A stretch of 64,000 bases of DNA from Celoporthe dispersa (lineage: Eukaryota > Ascomycota > Sordariomycetes > Diaporthales > Cryphonectriaceae). The position numbers were made by a program, and so were the translations under genes. How positions within the stretch are numbered: the stretch's first letter is position 1; every line of letters begins with the position of its first letter. The notes below the pieces were generated by a model. That model worked only from the letters and a program-made list of their open reading frames with translations, made no database searches and was not told where the DNA came from. Below are positions 21,050-32,542 of the stretch, one piece after another. The stretch covers positions 3,348,001 through 3,412,000 of the forward strand of contig WAID01000004.1 in assembly GCA_016584495.1 (NCBI GenBank), read 5' to 3'.

Positions 21050-22950
21050 TGTCGCCACCGAGCAATGACAAGAATTATTGCGGAACCACGTGTAAAGCTA
21101 TAATTATGGCAAGATAAGCGTTGTCGCAGTATAGCTCGCTCCCAACGTCCTCTTTGTGTGTGGGTGGGTGGGTTGGCGGCTCATTTGGAGCCTCTTGCGC
21201 TCCTATCAGAAGAGCATTGGGCGAGCGTCATGCCGGCGCGTGGAACGTGAAGGCGACCCCGCCGACGTCATGGGGGATAATATCCGCCGAGGGGAAAAGA
21301 TGGTCGCCCTTGGGGTAGTGAGACATCCCTGCTTGGACTTTTTTGTGGGATCATTCTCCCCTTTTCGAGAAGAGGAAAAAGAATAAAAAAGGTGGGGTTG
21401 AAAGTATGTTATCATTGTTTTTCTGCATATGCGTGTTTATAAAACATAATAGGAGACTCTAACATATTCGAGGTGCTATTTGGAACTAGATTCAGGGTGC
21501 GTCGAGGGTGAGTACGTTTGTGTTTGGGCCCCAGAGAATGGACAAGGACGGGTTCGGCACATAGTACAACACTCCCCTAAGCCACGATCGACTGCGTTCC
21601 TTCGCATGACCCGATGGCCACATTCCAACTAAGAACACTGAGCTATCAATGACTTCATTTTTGGTTCCATGTACGCCCTGAAGCTCAGCGATACACTATA
21701 CAAGACCTAGGAATTGGGCCAACTGATTGGCATTCCCCTTCAAACAAGAGACGCAATGGCTTCGTGAGGCTGGACCAGCTCCTTGATCTTTACGCTCAAA
21801 TTTCGTTCACGATTTTTCTGAGCCACTCATGGTCCTCGATACTTTGCAGCTGTCCAACGCCATGTCCACTCGGGCCAGGGTGTCTTGGGCCTCATCCGTC
21901 CTCTTCCATCAGAGTAACCAGAGGTCACTGTCATTCTCGAATTAGCTCTTGGTAGATTACTTCCAAGGTCATCACATTCGTTATTGGGCAGTATGAGACA
22001 TACCGGTGTCTTCGCTCTTGGAAACCACACAGGACCATCCCTAGAGCCTCTCTTCTCTTCTCTCACGCCATAAATGAGCAAGTGTTAGTGCAGTGTCTGT
22101 AATAAGGTCTGGCGTGCGAATAGTGCGGTAATGCTGCTCACAGTCAGCAAGACCCTTCATATCTATGATTGAGTCCGTCCGTTCCCGTGCACTTGAGCCT
22201 GCGCCCAGGACGGAAAGTTCCTACGACATGTGGACATCACTGCAGTTCATCTCCGTCCTGTGCCGTCCTGCGTCCGGCAACCATCCGAACAATCCTCTAG
22301 ACCGAGCCATCCCCCGCCAGGATCGACTCATGGTACGGTATTGTGTGGATCAGGAGCAAGGGTTGCTAGAATATGGATCACAGATCCGTGTCGGAAACGT
22401 GTCTGAGGGGACAGTAGGGTCAGTAATAGAGGTTAGAAAACTGTTTATTGACGTGCAGTTGATGGTGATATTACACAAGCTTACCAACAACCAAAATAGA
22501 ATGATCATTGTCGTATTGTATCCATGTATTGCTAGAAGGCAATCGTGTTTGACATGATCCAACTTTCATACAGTGGCCTGTAAGAGTGGACATGCTAAGG
22601 TCAATACAGTACTACGTCGGTTTCATTTGAATTTCTCGCCAGGTTGGACTTATCAAGTCAAGCATCATCTCAGAGGAAGCATTGAGCAGTGAAGCACATA
22701 TGCAGGGACGATCTCATATTCAGCCAACCGATAATTGATTAAGGGTATTTTTGGCACTTAATTGTGTTTCCGTTCCGCTAATCATACCCAGAGGATGTAT
22801 GCTGGCTCTCTGGCTGTCTGATGTTGAACAAGACCCGTGACAATGTGGACCAGCTACTCGGGACCAGAAAACCTAACAACGCCCGTATTTACTCAACCCC
22901 TAATCAGGTCCAGTGAGCCGAGCAGGATCTTGACCAGTATTAAGACCACT
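21050..22950. other. Intergenic, no gene seen
   Basis: Contains AT-rich stretches and short frames (for example 22165-22557, 130 codons) without family features. Lies upstream of the reductase and downstream of the RNase gene. Confidence 0.5.
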
Positions 22951-23440
22951 TTAATTCTTCGTGCAGGCCACAAAGTCATCACCCGATGCAGCGGTGTGGG
23001 TGATCAGATCGTCAAAAGTACCCTTGGAATCAAACACCACGCGGTCCGCCCCAGGGGAGCCGCCAGTGTAGACCTTGTAGGTCGACAGGATCGGGAACTC
23101 GTACCAAGGTCCGGTGGTGGGGAACGAAAAGCCCTCGTAGTCCTCATACTCGTGAGGATAGCCACCTGTTGTTTCCGTCCTGCTGTCAGCGGTCCTGGTC
23201 GGGGTCTCTGGCCAAGGGGGTCGGCTGTATTTATGTATGTACATACCAGGCGCGGTGCCGCTCTTGTAGTCCGAGTAGCCCTGTGCCAGGGCGTCGTCGA
23301 TGTCCGATTGCCAGTAGCACACCGATCCGCATGTGTACACGCAGGTCTCTCTCCGCTCTACCTCGGCTGGGGGTCACGACCGGGAGGGACAGGGCGGAGG
23401 CGCCGACGGCGGCGAGGATGAGAGTCTTGAGCTGTGTCAT
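22951..23440 (-). CDS. Secreted guanyl-specific ribonuclease, T1/N1 family (one frame slip)
   Basis: About 135 residues from exons 23440-23247 and 23165-22951 (81-nt intron GTATGT...AACAG, joining GTAPG to GYPHEY). It has a signal peptide MTQLKTLILAAVGASALSLP, then a short propeptide ending in VERR before ETCVYTCGSVCYW. Catalytic residues by comparison with RNase T1: His in YPHEYEDYEGF, Glu in WYEFPIL, Arg in GADRVVF and His in ITHTAASG. It cleaves single-stranded RNA after G, outside the cell, in phosphate or nitrogen scavenging. The signal peptide and the mature part lie in different frames; one C too many in the G5 run 23369-23373 explains it. An upstream in-frame ATG at 23506 would bury the signal peptide, so I start at 23440. 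It lacks the long loops of ribotoxins. Confidence 0.88.
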
Positions 23441-24970
23441 ATGTACCGTCAGCCTTGGACTTCCACAGGGACATGATGAATGACACGAGATTACACTAAC
23501 CATCATGGTGAAAATATGATGTACAGGTTGTGTCTGGCGGGATGTGAGACAGTCACGGGCAAGGCCTGGTCAGGACTTGCTGGCTCGCTGGCTGGAGACG
23601 GAGAAGGGACGGTAAGAAGACAACGTAGAGCATAACTCATCTTGAATGACTGGCACTCCTTTATATATATTGTGATGCTTCTTATCATTCTCGCCATGTT
23701 TCCCTTGGCCGCAGGTGACCGATACGCTGATCTCCACCACGGCCACGACACACAAGGTTTACTTCCAAGACAGCACGCGGAGCGAAACAAGAATGCAGAT
23801 AGCTACCACGTTACCCGCGGGAAAAAACATCAACAAACGCCCATTCATACACGTGAACGGTCCTGTGGCCGGCAAGAAACGCTTCCAGTCTATCAGGCTA
23901 TTATTCCTCGAGCCAAACAGTCAAGTGAGCCCACAATGCAAATGCCACCTTCTGCTTCTATACAAGTCCCGCCAAGCAGACCGCTGTGGAAGGGACCCCT
24001 CCCCCTTCCCCTTTCCGCAAATGTCCACCGAGCCTCGGTAGGGTGCGTCGCGAACCAGAGGTGGAGGATTCGAAGTCGAGCCAGTGATTGGGGGGTGGGG
24101 GTGGGTGCCGGCCCCCCTCGGTGGTGGGTGAAGTGGGCCACACGAAACAACCCAATCATGTCTGGGCCGCTGGCCGAAAGGGGGAACCTGCCAAGGGGCT
24201 TTTTGATAAGCTTAATTTGACGCCGTCCTTGTGCCAAGGCCGTGGTGGGTGCCTCTCTTCGCGGGGGGAGGGCGGTTTGGGAAGAGAGGAGAGATACTGA
24301 GTCTTGTCGAATATGCTGACGGTGTGTAATGCGATTGACACCTTCTTAGAGAGGTTCGCGGCAGCTGCGAGGCCTGGTGTTAGTTGGTGTGCACGTGTTA
24401 TTCTCTGTGTGTGTCGCTGAAAGGAGTTCTTATTCCTGACATTATTGCACTCGGCATTAATTATCCCACTCTTGTGCCCAAGGTCTCTTGGCAGCTAGCC
24501 TGTGTCTCCCAGGTAATCCCTTCCGCTCGCATTTCCGAATACGATACCGCAAAACAATGTGTTCCATCAGCTGTGCTTCGACGACGACCACTTTAGAGAT
24601 AAAAACGCTCTCGAACACCCACATCCGCTACGGGATAAATCTGTAGACCAGACCATGCCATTGCCCTGGATAGTTCAAGGATATGTGGAATGAGAACACA
24701 GTCTTTCCAGAATTTACTGATGCGAGGCTTCTCCTTTGACCGAGGTCTCCTTGGTCGGTCCTCTTCAGCCTGTTAAAATAGTTCTGGTTCACTCTGGCCA
24801 AGGGGAATGTCAGCACTGTCGGCATTGTGCTTGGATAAGTCGTCATATTTAAGTTAGGAAACGGCATACCTTGGCCCTAAGGGGGCTCCCTCAAATTCGG
24901 AGTCATCTAGAGTCACATCGTCCCGAGTCTCATGGCCCGAATCCCCAAGACCATATTTCGACGTGAGCCC
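23441..24970. other. Intergenic, RNase promoter
   Basis: Includes the TATA site at 23661 and a minus-strand frame at 24628-24867 (79 codons) that might be an exon of the neighbouring orphan ORF, but no phase-consistent splice was found. The 24090-24270 part is G-rich. Confidence 0.4.
23661..23670 (-). promoter_or_regulatory. TATA box candidate for the RNase gene
   Basis: TATATATAAA on the minus strand, about 220 bp upstream of the ATG at 23440; the spacing is long but acceptable with a long leader. Confidence 0.4.
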
Positions 24971-25534
24971 TCACTGGCTGCATGTCCACCAATGGAGATT
25001 CGCCTGGGTCAAAGGCAAGATTATGTAGCCTGCGTTCAAACTCTGTGACGACGCAGGAATCGTGTGAGACCTCCACACATGTTGATAGTGTGACACGTCC
25101 GGCGCCAGAAGAGAAGACGGCATCTCTTCATACCGCGACGGCAGGGGATGCATCAATAACCAGCGCTGGATCGCAGCATTGAAGATCCCAGACGGGCCCA
25201 TCCCGGGATCAGGTACAAACTCTGGCCATCTCAGATGGTGCCTTGGCCCAAGAAATGTAGCATCAAAGATGGCTGTACCGAAGTAAGCCTGAAGAGCCTG
25301 CTCGTAGTCATCCAGGCGCCGGTTTTGCATCATCGCCTCCAGAGGGTAGTTGCCACAATAGATTGCCGAGCACTCGCAGCATGATTCCATTTGGAGGAAC
25401 TCATGTGACGCCTGTGGCACGTTTACGCCCGAGTAGGGCCTGAGGTTGAGGCATGTTCGGTCCAGGCGGATGCGTCGTGCTGGGCCGCTAGTGTCAGGAG
25501 CTCGGTGCTTGTGTGTGCGCTTGATCTTCCACAT
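24971..25534 (-). CDS. Orphan hypothetical protein
   Basis: An open frame of 187 codons from the ATG at 25534 (MWKIKRTHKHRAPDT). I recognise no family. It reads like a protein rather than noise: a basic N-terminus, a Cys-rich piece ESCCECSAIYCGNYP, an amphipathic helix LDDYEQALQAYFGTAIF and several Trp residues. No signal peptide. A GTGAGG donor near the end (about 24974) leaves open a further exon, perhaps at 24867-24628, but the phases I tried do not agree. It could be a lineage-specific gene, a decayed gene or chance. Confidence 0.35.
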   Translation of the reverse strand: MWKIKRTHKHRAPDTSGPARRIRLDRTCLNLRPYSGVNVPQASHEFLQMESCCECSAIYCGNYPLEAMMQNRRLDDYEQALQAYFGTAIFDATFLGPRHHLRWPEFVPDPGMGPSGIFNAAIQRWLLMHPLPSRYEEMPSSLLAPDVSHYQHVWRSHTIPASSQSLNAGYIILPLTQANLHWWTCSQ

Positions 25535-27578
25535 GGCTGAGATGGTCTGTTTGGATTGTATCGGCAAGCCTTCCAGAGAGTTTAAAAGAATGTATATGGG
25601 CTTTGGCCGTCAAGAATGATGTCGTTGGGTAAAATTAAGAGAGATTGTGGAGAGGCCGACACAGAAACTCATCCCATGCTGAAGTCACGACTACCTCGGA
25701 AACCAGGAATTTGGGAAGTCGATGCCGCCCGCGTTCATAACGACTGCTTAGAATGCATGACTCTTGGGCGTTGCACTTTCTCAGATGGCGCAGAGTAGGG
25801 CAGCCGTGGCCGTAGTCTGGCATGCTTGGGTGGATGGTATTTACTATCAGAAACGCAGCTGTTTATATGTCACCCATAGATTGCAAATGCTTTCATTCTT
25901 TCATGAAGACGAAAAAAAAAAAGAGAAAAAAAAGACAAAAGAAAAAAAGGGAGATGCTGCTAATCATACTGACTGACAACCCCAAAATATGATTAGTGCC
26001 GCCTCATGTATGTTGGCTGGCACATCCATTTACAAAAGTGGAAGGCCATGCTCTTCACAAATCCCAAGACCAGCAATGCTGCAGCTGTCATTTGAACCTC
26101 AGCTTCACACACATGTCCCCATGCTCCTAGGACTGGTATGGCTCAGCCAAGAATGGGGTGCACTTGCTATTGTGTGACTCGCTATCTACCCTTGACCTGA
26201 AAACTACTGCTTTTCTGCGGCATCAGGTTAAAACCGAAGCAGCTAGGTAGTAGTCCCACTCTCTGTCTCGCCCCCCGCCCCCCCCCCCCCCCCAAAGATA
26301 CCGTAAAAATCCAGACCCATCAGTCCTCACCCGTGCCACATTTCCCAGTGCCCAGAGACAGCAACAGGTGCCCAGTAGCATCCTATTGTCACCGCCAAAC
26401 TCATCCACCCAATGCTCAGAACCTCTCAGCATCGAGAGTCTCATGGAGGCCGCTACCACCCAGTCAGACTCTGTACACCCCGGGTCGGTGAGTATGACTG
26501 CTCGGTATTGTTTTCCTCAATCTCCACAACGAGACCTGTTTCTGGATTTTCGTGGGACTGGCCGGGGCGAGTCTCTGGGAGGTCCTGGATCCAGGCCATC
26601 ATGCTCCTGTTGTCTTCTCACACATGCGTCAGCAAAACATCCAACCAGCTGCGCAAACACAACAGTCTCAGCTTCTCATTCATGATGTAGGGAAGGCTGA
26701 GCAAGTTCAGTCTTGGGTGCCTTCCTTGTAGCTGCTCCTATGCAAGGCTGCAAGCGGGGACTCACTCCAGAAGGACGGCTTGATGACCCTGACGACACCC
26801 AGAAAGTCTTCAGAGTGGAGTATGTTGCGAGGGATGGGCCCCTCCAGCTGTGCGCTGAGTCTGGCAGGTCCGAGTCGTGATAACCAGCTCATCTTGCCTG
26901 GGTTTGTGTAGAGGGTGGTGCTTCCAGAATTTTGATTTTCTCAGCCAGAGAGGTTTTGGAGAGAGTTGTTTGCAGACCCCAAGTACCTGTCTTTTCAAAA
27001 ATGGGAGTGGGAAACTGGAGCAGGAGCGTGGAAGTTTATTTAGTCATAGATGAGACCTAGTGAATCACACCTTGGTCGTGATCTCTCAAGCCTAGTCATG
27101 CATCGTTTTTCTATGTCCTTGTGATGTAGTGAACAACAATAGATGGGACTCATGTTTTCAAATGGGAAGTTTGTACCTCAGGCAACCATGTCTGACGATG
27201 CTGCTATCCACTCAAAGAAGCAGACTTACGAAGGCTGCCTAGCAGAACCTAGAGGACAATTACTTTAGGTGGTGAATTTAGCCATCTCTGGAAACAAGAA
27301 ATCTTGTGCTGTGATGCTGTCTTTGGTATGGAACCGTCAGGGGAACGCGCTTGGTCACGACGGATCGACAGATTTCAGTGATTTCTAAAGATTCATTTGT
27401 TCATTCAAATCATGGAAGTGCATGCGTAGTCCGACATGACAAGCCCTCCCGAAACAGCCTACGTGGCCATATACGCTAATTACAACGCTTTAGGAAGGGC
27501 GTCTCTCTTACGTCGGCATCGCTTGCTCGCTCTATCTCATTTGGAGCCCACCTCCTGTACACGATACACTATAGAACA
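25535..27578. other. Intergenic with A-rich and poly-C tracts
   Basis: Contains an A-rich stretch (25908-25955) and a long C run (about 26271-26293). Frames up to 105 codons (26368-26685) have no family features. No gene supported. Confidence 0.5.
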
Positions 27579-29098
27579 CTACGAGAGCGGGCTGCATGTG
27601 AATGCGGCGCGGACAGTTCCGGCATCATACTGGTTAATCTGAGTGGGGGGAGGAGAGGTTAGCCTAACTGTAACACCGATAAGAGGCGTAGACTAGACAA
27701 GATGAAAAAGAACTTACGATATCCGCAATGCTGGCATAGGTCCCGCAGACGAGGACGATAATGCCAATGGCAAAGACGAGGCCGTTGAGGGAGGGCGAGG
27801 GGGAGGTTCCTGCGCTCGTACCACTTGCCCTCCTTGACGAGCTTGAACCACATCCAGGCGGGGAAGTAGAAGGTGAAGCCGGAGATGAAGAGGCACGAGC
27901 AGATGGACAGCAGGTCGGAGAAGAAAGGGATGGCCTCGGCGATGACCCAGGCGACGATGGTGATAATGGAGATGAGGGTGAGCCAGGTGACCCAGCCCTT
28001 GCGGGTGTTGATGAAGCGGACGACGCTGTCCTTGTAGTAGCGGCCGTGGATGTAGCGGCCGACGACGGTGGTGTTGATGGAGCCCGAGATGAAGATGACG
28101 GGAAGGGCGATGCCGAAGGCGACCCGGCTGAGGACGGGGCCGGCGGAGAGGAGGGCGGGCGACTGAACGCTCTGGCCCACGAAGGCGTAGATGAGGGCGC
28201 CCGTCAGGGTGTAGATGATGATCTCGATGATGCCCAGGGCCCAGATGGACTTGACGTAGTCCTTGGGCGTGTGCATCTCATCCATGAAGGAGAACTGGCA
28301 GACGGCGAAGGAGTAGGCGAAGACGATGTTGCCGAGGGAGACAAAGGCCTCCACAAAGGTCAGGCCCTCCTTGGGCCAGGCGGACCAGTCGGACTGGGTG
28401 ATGGTGCCCTGGGCAGACTCGATCCCCGTGCCGATGATGGTGATGCCAATGGCGAGCATGATGCTGGCGAAGTCGATGTAGCCCAGGATGGCGACCTCGG
28501 CGAAGGAGGGAGGGATGGCGAGCAGCAGCAGGATGATGGCGGAGACGACAGCGAAGACGATGGAGCAGAGGCCGTTTCCGTTGTCGGTGATGTTGCCGAA
28601 GGCGATAGCCCCGGTCAGCGTGTGCGAGCCGACGAGGAAGGTAAGCTGGGTGCAGAACATGGCACCGACGAGCTCGTAGCCGAAGCGGCCCATGAGCATC
28701 CTCCCGGCGTCGGCATAGTGCGAGATGTGCGGGTGGAGGAGCTTGACCTGGCCGACGACGTGCGAGCTGTAGATGGCGATCAGCCCCAGGCCCACGCAGA
28801 CGATGACACCAGCGACCATGCCCAGGTTCGCAAACGCCGAAGGGACCGAGAGCGAGCCCAGCGCGATGGCCTCGACAATGAGAACGATGGTGAGGCGCTT
28901 CCAGCCCAGGCGGTGGAACTTGTCGTGGCCCTCAGCGGCCTTGCGCTTCTCCAGGTCCGTCCATTCCGCCACCTCGCCGGCCATCTGGTCCTGGCCAAAC
29001 ATCCCAGAGGGCTGCGAGTTGGTCGAGCTGAGGGTCTTCTCGACCTTGGTGTCGCTGGGGGTCCCTGTGGAGGAGGTGTTGATGTTGAGGTCGCCCAT
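27579..29098 (-). CDS. Mtr-like neutral/aromatic amino-acid permease (one frame slip)
   Basis: 479 residues from exon 29098-27718 and a 60-nt last exon 27638-27579 (intron 79 nt, GTAAGT...CTCAG). It belongs to the AAAP transporter family and is close to Neurospora mtr as I recall it: KFHRLGWKRLTIVLIVEAIA, LGSLSVPSAFANLGMVAGV, YADAGRMLMGRFGYELVGAM and VFAYSFAVCQFSFMDEMHTP, with about 11 membrane helices. The last exon adds INQYDAGTVRAAFTCS, a C-terminal tail seen in such permeases. Near the end the frame changes at a G5 run (27799-27803, one base extra): RRNLP lies in one frame and SPSLNGLVFAIGIIVLVC in the next. Role: plasma-membrane uptake of neutral and aromatic amino acids. The leader contains a CT repeat (29133-29162). 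Confidence 0.9.
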
Positions 29099-32000
29099 CT
29101 TCTCTGTCTTTTTTTTTTTTTAACCTTCTTTCTCTTTCTCTCTCTGTCTCTCTCTCTCTCTCAAAGAAAAGAGAAGAGTCCTGGAGGGTTTCGTCGGGGT
29201 GTCGTCGACGAGATGGAAGTAGTATGATGCTGTCGAGAGTATTTGGTGTATGTGTGCGTGTCTTTCTGTTGTGGGACCTCGCAAATTTTTTTTTGACTCT
29301 GGGGGCAGGTTTTGACGTGGGTCTTTTCGTCGTCTTTTTTATTCTTCCTTTCTTCGGAAAGAGGACACGCGACCGTCTTGGCAGGCAGACTCAAACAGCC
29401 AAGCCGAGATGAGAAGGAGAGGGAAGGAGGAGAGAAGGGGAAAAGAAAAAGAGGGCAGGTACAGGCCGAGACCAGTGTCAGTAGCGTCGTCGCTAGGAGG
29501 GGACAGCTTTGCGCTAACTCTACACAAATTACAGCTTCTGGTGGTGATGACGTTCCCCGGGATTAGGGAGTCTCGTGACGGACAATAGGTGGTCTGCTGT
29601 GGTTGAGGTGATGGTAGTGGATAGAGGGGATAGAAGAATCCGGACCACCTGTTGCACCGTGTCGCGTCGACGAGAGGGGAGAAGAGAGGAGGAGAGACGA
29701 GAAAAGGTATCGTCGTGTGGCCTCGAAGAAGAAAAAGAAAAGGCGAGAGGGAGACTAGCTAAAGTTAAATAATAACAACAACAACAACGATTACACAACA
29801 AAAAGGATGAGCAGGGCCAAGACAAGGCAGGACTTGCATCGTTACCTTAGTCAGGACCACCAGACGCGATGATGAACTCGTCAGCCTATCCCTTCCTTAT
29901 CTTGCAGTCGAGACTAAATGACCAGACCCAGGCACGGTGGAGGGGCCCAACGTATCAGAGACTCGGATATAGCAGCAGTCCTCGAATCATTCTGGGCAGA
30001 ACCGCGCCGAGGAAGAGGCGCCGGGCCTGGGGCCAGGATCCGGGCAGGACAGGACCTGCATGACGCGCGCAGCAGAAGGCGGACGGTCGATCCTCGCGTC
30101 TAGTTCATACCATATAGCACAGCAGCAAGGGCGAATGAAGCCAGGGCGGAGTTAGTCCGGGAGAGACAAGGCTGAGTGAGCTCACCCTAAAACCTCGGCC
30201 GGGAAGACGATGAACAGACGAGCCGACCTACGATGCAGGGACCCTGGGAGTGCCCCGCGTGGGGAAGCGTGGCCCAGGCAGATAAGGACCAGAGAAAAAG
30301 ATTTAGATCTAAGATCTTGTCATATTTATTGATGAGAGAGACAGAGAGCTGTGTGGGCTTGGGGAAGAGGAGACAGAAGAGAGGGGGGGGGGCGGAGTGA
30401 GACAGGGCGAGGGAAGAAAGAATTTGTTGCATAATTGTGCGCCGAATCTGCCCGGTGCAACCAAACAAACAAGCTGGGGTACAACGTCAGGACCAGTAAG
30501 AGAAGAGAGGAACAGAAAGAGACATGACTCTCTGGCAGGAAGGTACCCTCAAGTCGTTTCTCTGGGCCCAGGTGGTTTTCACCTCGTAATACGGTGGAGC
30601 CGTGGCCAATTCGTTATGAAAGAGTTTGCCCATAAGAACAAGGTGCCGCAGCAGACGTCAGGCCAAGCACGCGGCTCTGCGGACGGCCGCCGAGTCATTC
30701 CTTGACACACGGGAAGCCCGGAAATGCCCAGCACAAGGATTTATTTCCCGTAATCGGTTCCACACCGGCCCATCCAGTCCCTGTCGATCCAGTCTTGTCC
30801 CGCCATGTACCGACCCGCCTCGATCCGCCCGGCGTGGCCCGTTTCCATGCACGCCACACCTTGATCTGAAAGCCCAAGGAAAAAGGCCTTGGCCTGAGTA
30901 AACCTCCTTCTACCGTGGTACCATACCGTACTACGTAGTACTATGCTATGTAGTATTTTTTCCTCACCTGGAGGTCACCAGACCCCCAAGACAAAAGCAG
31001 CGCTCAGCCCCCCGGTCTCACCCGAGATTGGAAATCCGAGTCTCCTCTCAGGTTTCCTCTTTTTTTTCTTCTTTTTTTTTCTTTTTTTTTCTTCTTTACA
31101 CCCCTTCTTCTCTTTTTCTCGGTCAAATTTCGAAACTTTTATGGCGTGTTGCATAGATAAGCCAGATGGAGGCCCAACCAGTCGAATTCCTTCTTTTCAT
31201 CGTTGATGCGTAATCTAGAATGGTAAGTAAATAGTCAAACAAATCTTGCTACTTTTATTTTCTTCGCCGACCGCAAGATGATCATCAGACTTTCGCTGAG
31301 TAAGAGCTTGACAAAGGTGACTCCCCCCTCCCTCTCCACCAAGACAAAAAAAAAAAAGAGGAAACCCCGCCACCCGCTATACTCCTCCGCCACCGCCCGC
31401 CCACACATGTACTACACAGAACCTTTTTACCTATGAACCTATGTACATTACAAGGACAATGTAGGTCCAGGAACAGCCTTCCAGAAGCCTTCTGGATGTG
31501 GTAGCTGCAGGCGAGGTGACCCATTACACATAGCGCCCGAGCTGCCTCCCAAGCCCTCCACCCCCTTGCCTCCTCCCTACCGAGCCTACCCGAGCCACAC
31601 GATCATCCTTCCTCTCTGATGGAGGGAAGAGACCAGCAGCTCCTTCATTCCTCAGAAATAGCTAGCTTTCTGTCAGGGACAGCCCTCCCATCTTGACTGG
31701 TGACACTGACGCCGGTATCAACCACCGCCTCCTCTGTCCCCTGCGCCAGCCTTCTAACAAAGCATCACCCACGCGCACATACCCTCTAAAAGTATGACCC
31801 CTTCCGTCACCACTCGAGTCACGTTGCGCCTTAAGCTTCGTAGGCGCCGAGCATATCCCCCCGTCCCCCCTGTCTTTCTCTTCCCACGGGGTAAGACCAG
31901 GAAAGAGGTCCTGGCTGGACCAGGGAGGTGGTGTGCTATGGCACCGGCCATGTTGCGTCGATGGCATGCATGCATATATCGGGGCAAGCTGCGGGCCAGC

Positions 32001-32542
32001 TGGCTGGCTGCGCTGTGGTGGGACGTGCTATCTATTAGGTCGCTTTACGGCCTCGTCTGTGCCCTCAACCCTGAGAGATCCATCCACTGGCACGAACCCG
32101 AGAGCCTGGACGAGGTAGAAGCAGCCGTACATGGTGTGTGTGTGGCGAAGTCATGGCACAAGACCAAAACCTGAAAAGGAGTACCCTTCTGACATTCTAT
32201 TCTTTCACCGCTAGGCTTTCTTTCGCGGTAGTTCAGCTGTGGGACCGTTGTTTGATGTGCTATCCATCCTCCGGAATCAAAAACGTAAGGGGGTATCTTG
32301 AACCATGTAACCACCCGTCTATCCATCCATCAATCCACCTGTGGAGAAAAACAAAAGCACACGTTTGCATGTGTGTGTATGTGTGTGTGCGTCTGGACAT
32401 TGGTAGTGCAGATCGCCCTCGCAAATCCCATAGAACCCATTTGTCAAGATATCCAACCCCTCCTCTTGTGGGTTCGTTTCTGGAAAAGGAACCATGTCTT
32501 CAAACTCAAGCGTGGATGCTTTCCAGGTCACGCGACACCCAC
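29099..32542. other. 3.4 kb intergenic, permease promoter and leader
   Basis: A pyrimidine repeat (29133-29162), a T/C-rich tract (31058-31110) and a G8 run near 30385 are the only structures. Frames are short and antisense to one another. No gene, tRNA or transposon recognised. Such long upstream regions are usual for regulated permeases. Confidence 0.5.
29133..29162 (+). repeat. CT-rich microsatellite in the permease leader
   Basis: Mostly (TC)n interrupted by TTTC and TGTC; on the coding strand it is GA-rich and lies 35-65 bp before the permease start codon. Confidence 0.8.

Noticed and set aside
22951..23440. Ribotoxin (sarcin-like) reading of the RNase
   Set aside because: Size and motifs are those of ordinary T1/N1 guanyl RNases; the long basic loops of ribotoxins are absent.
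27761..29227. 488-codon plus-strand frame
   Set aside because: It is exactly antisense to the permease gene; Asp/Glu/Gly-rich composition is a mirror effect of its codon use, and no family is seen.
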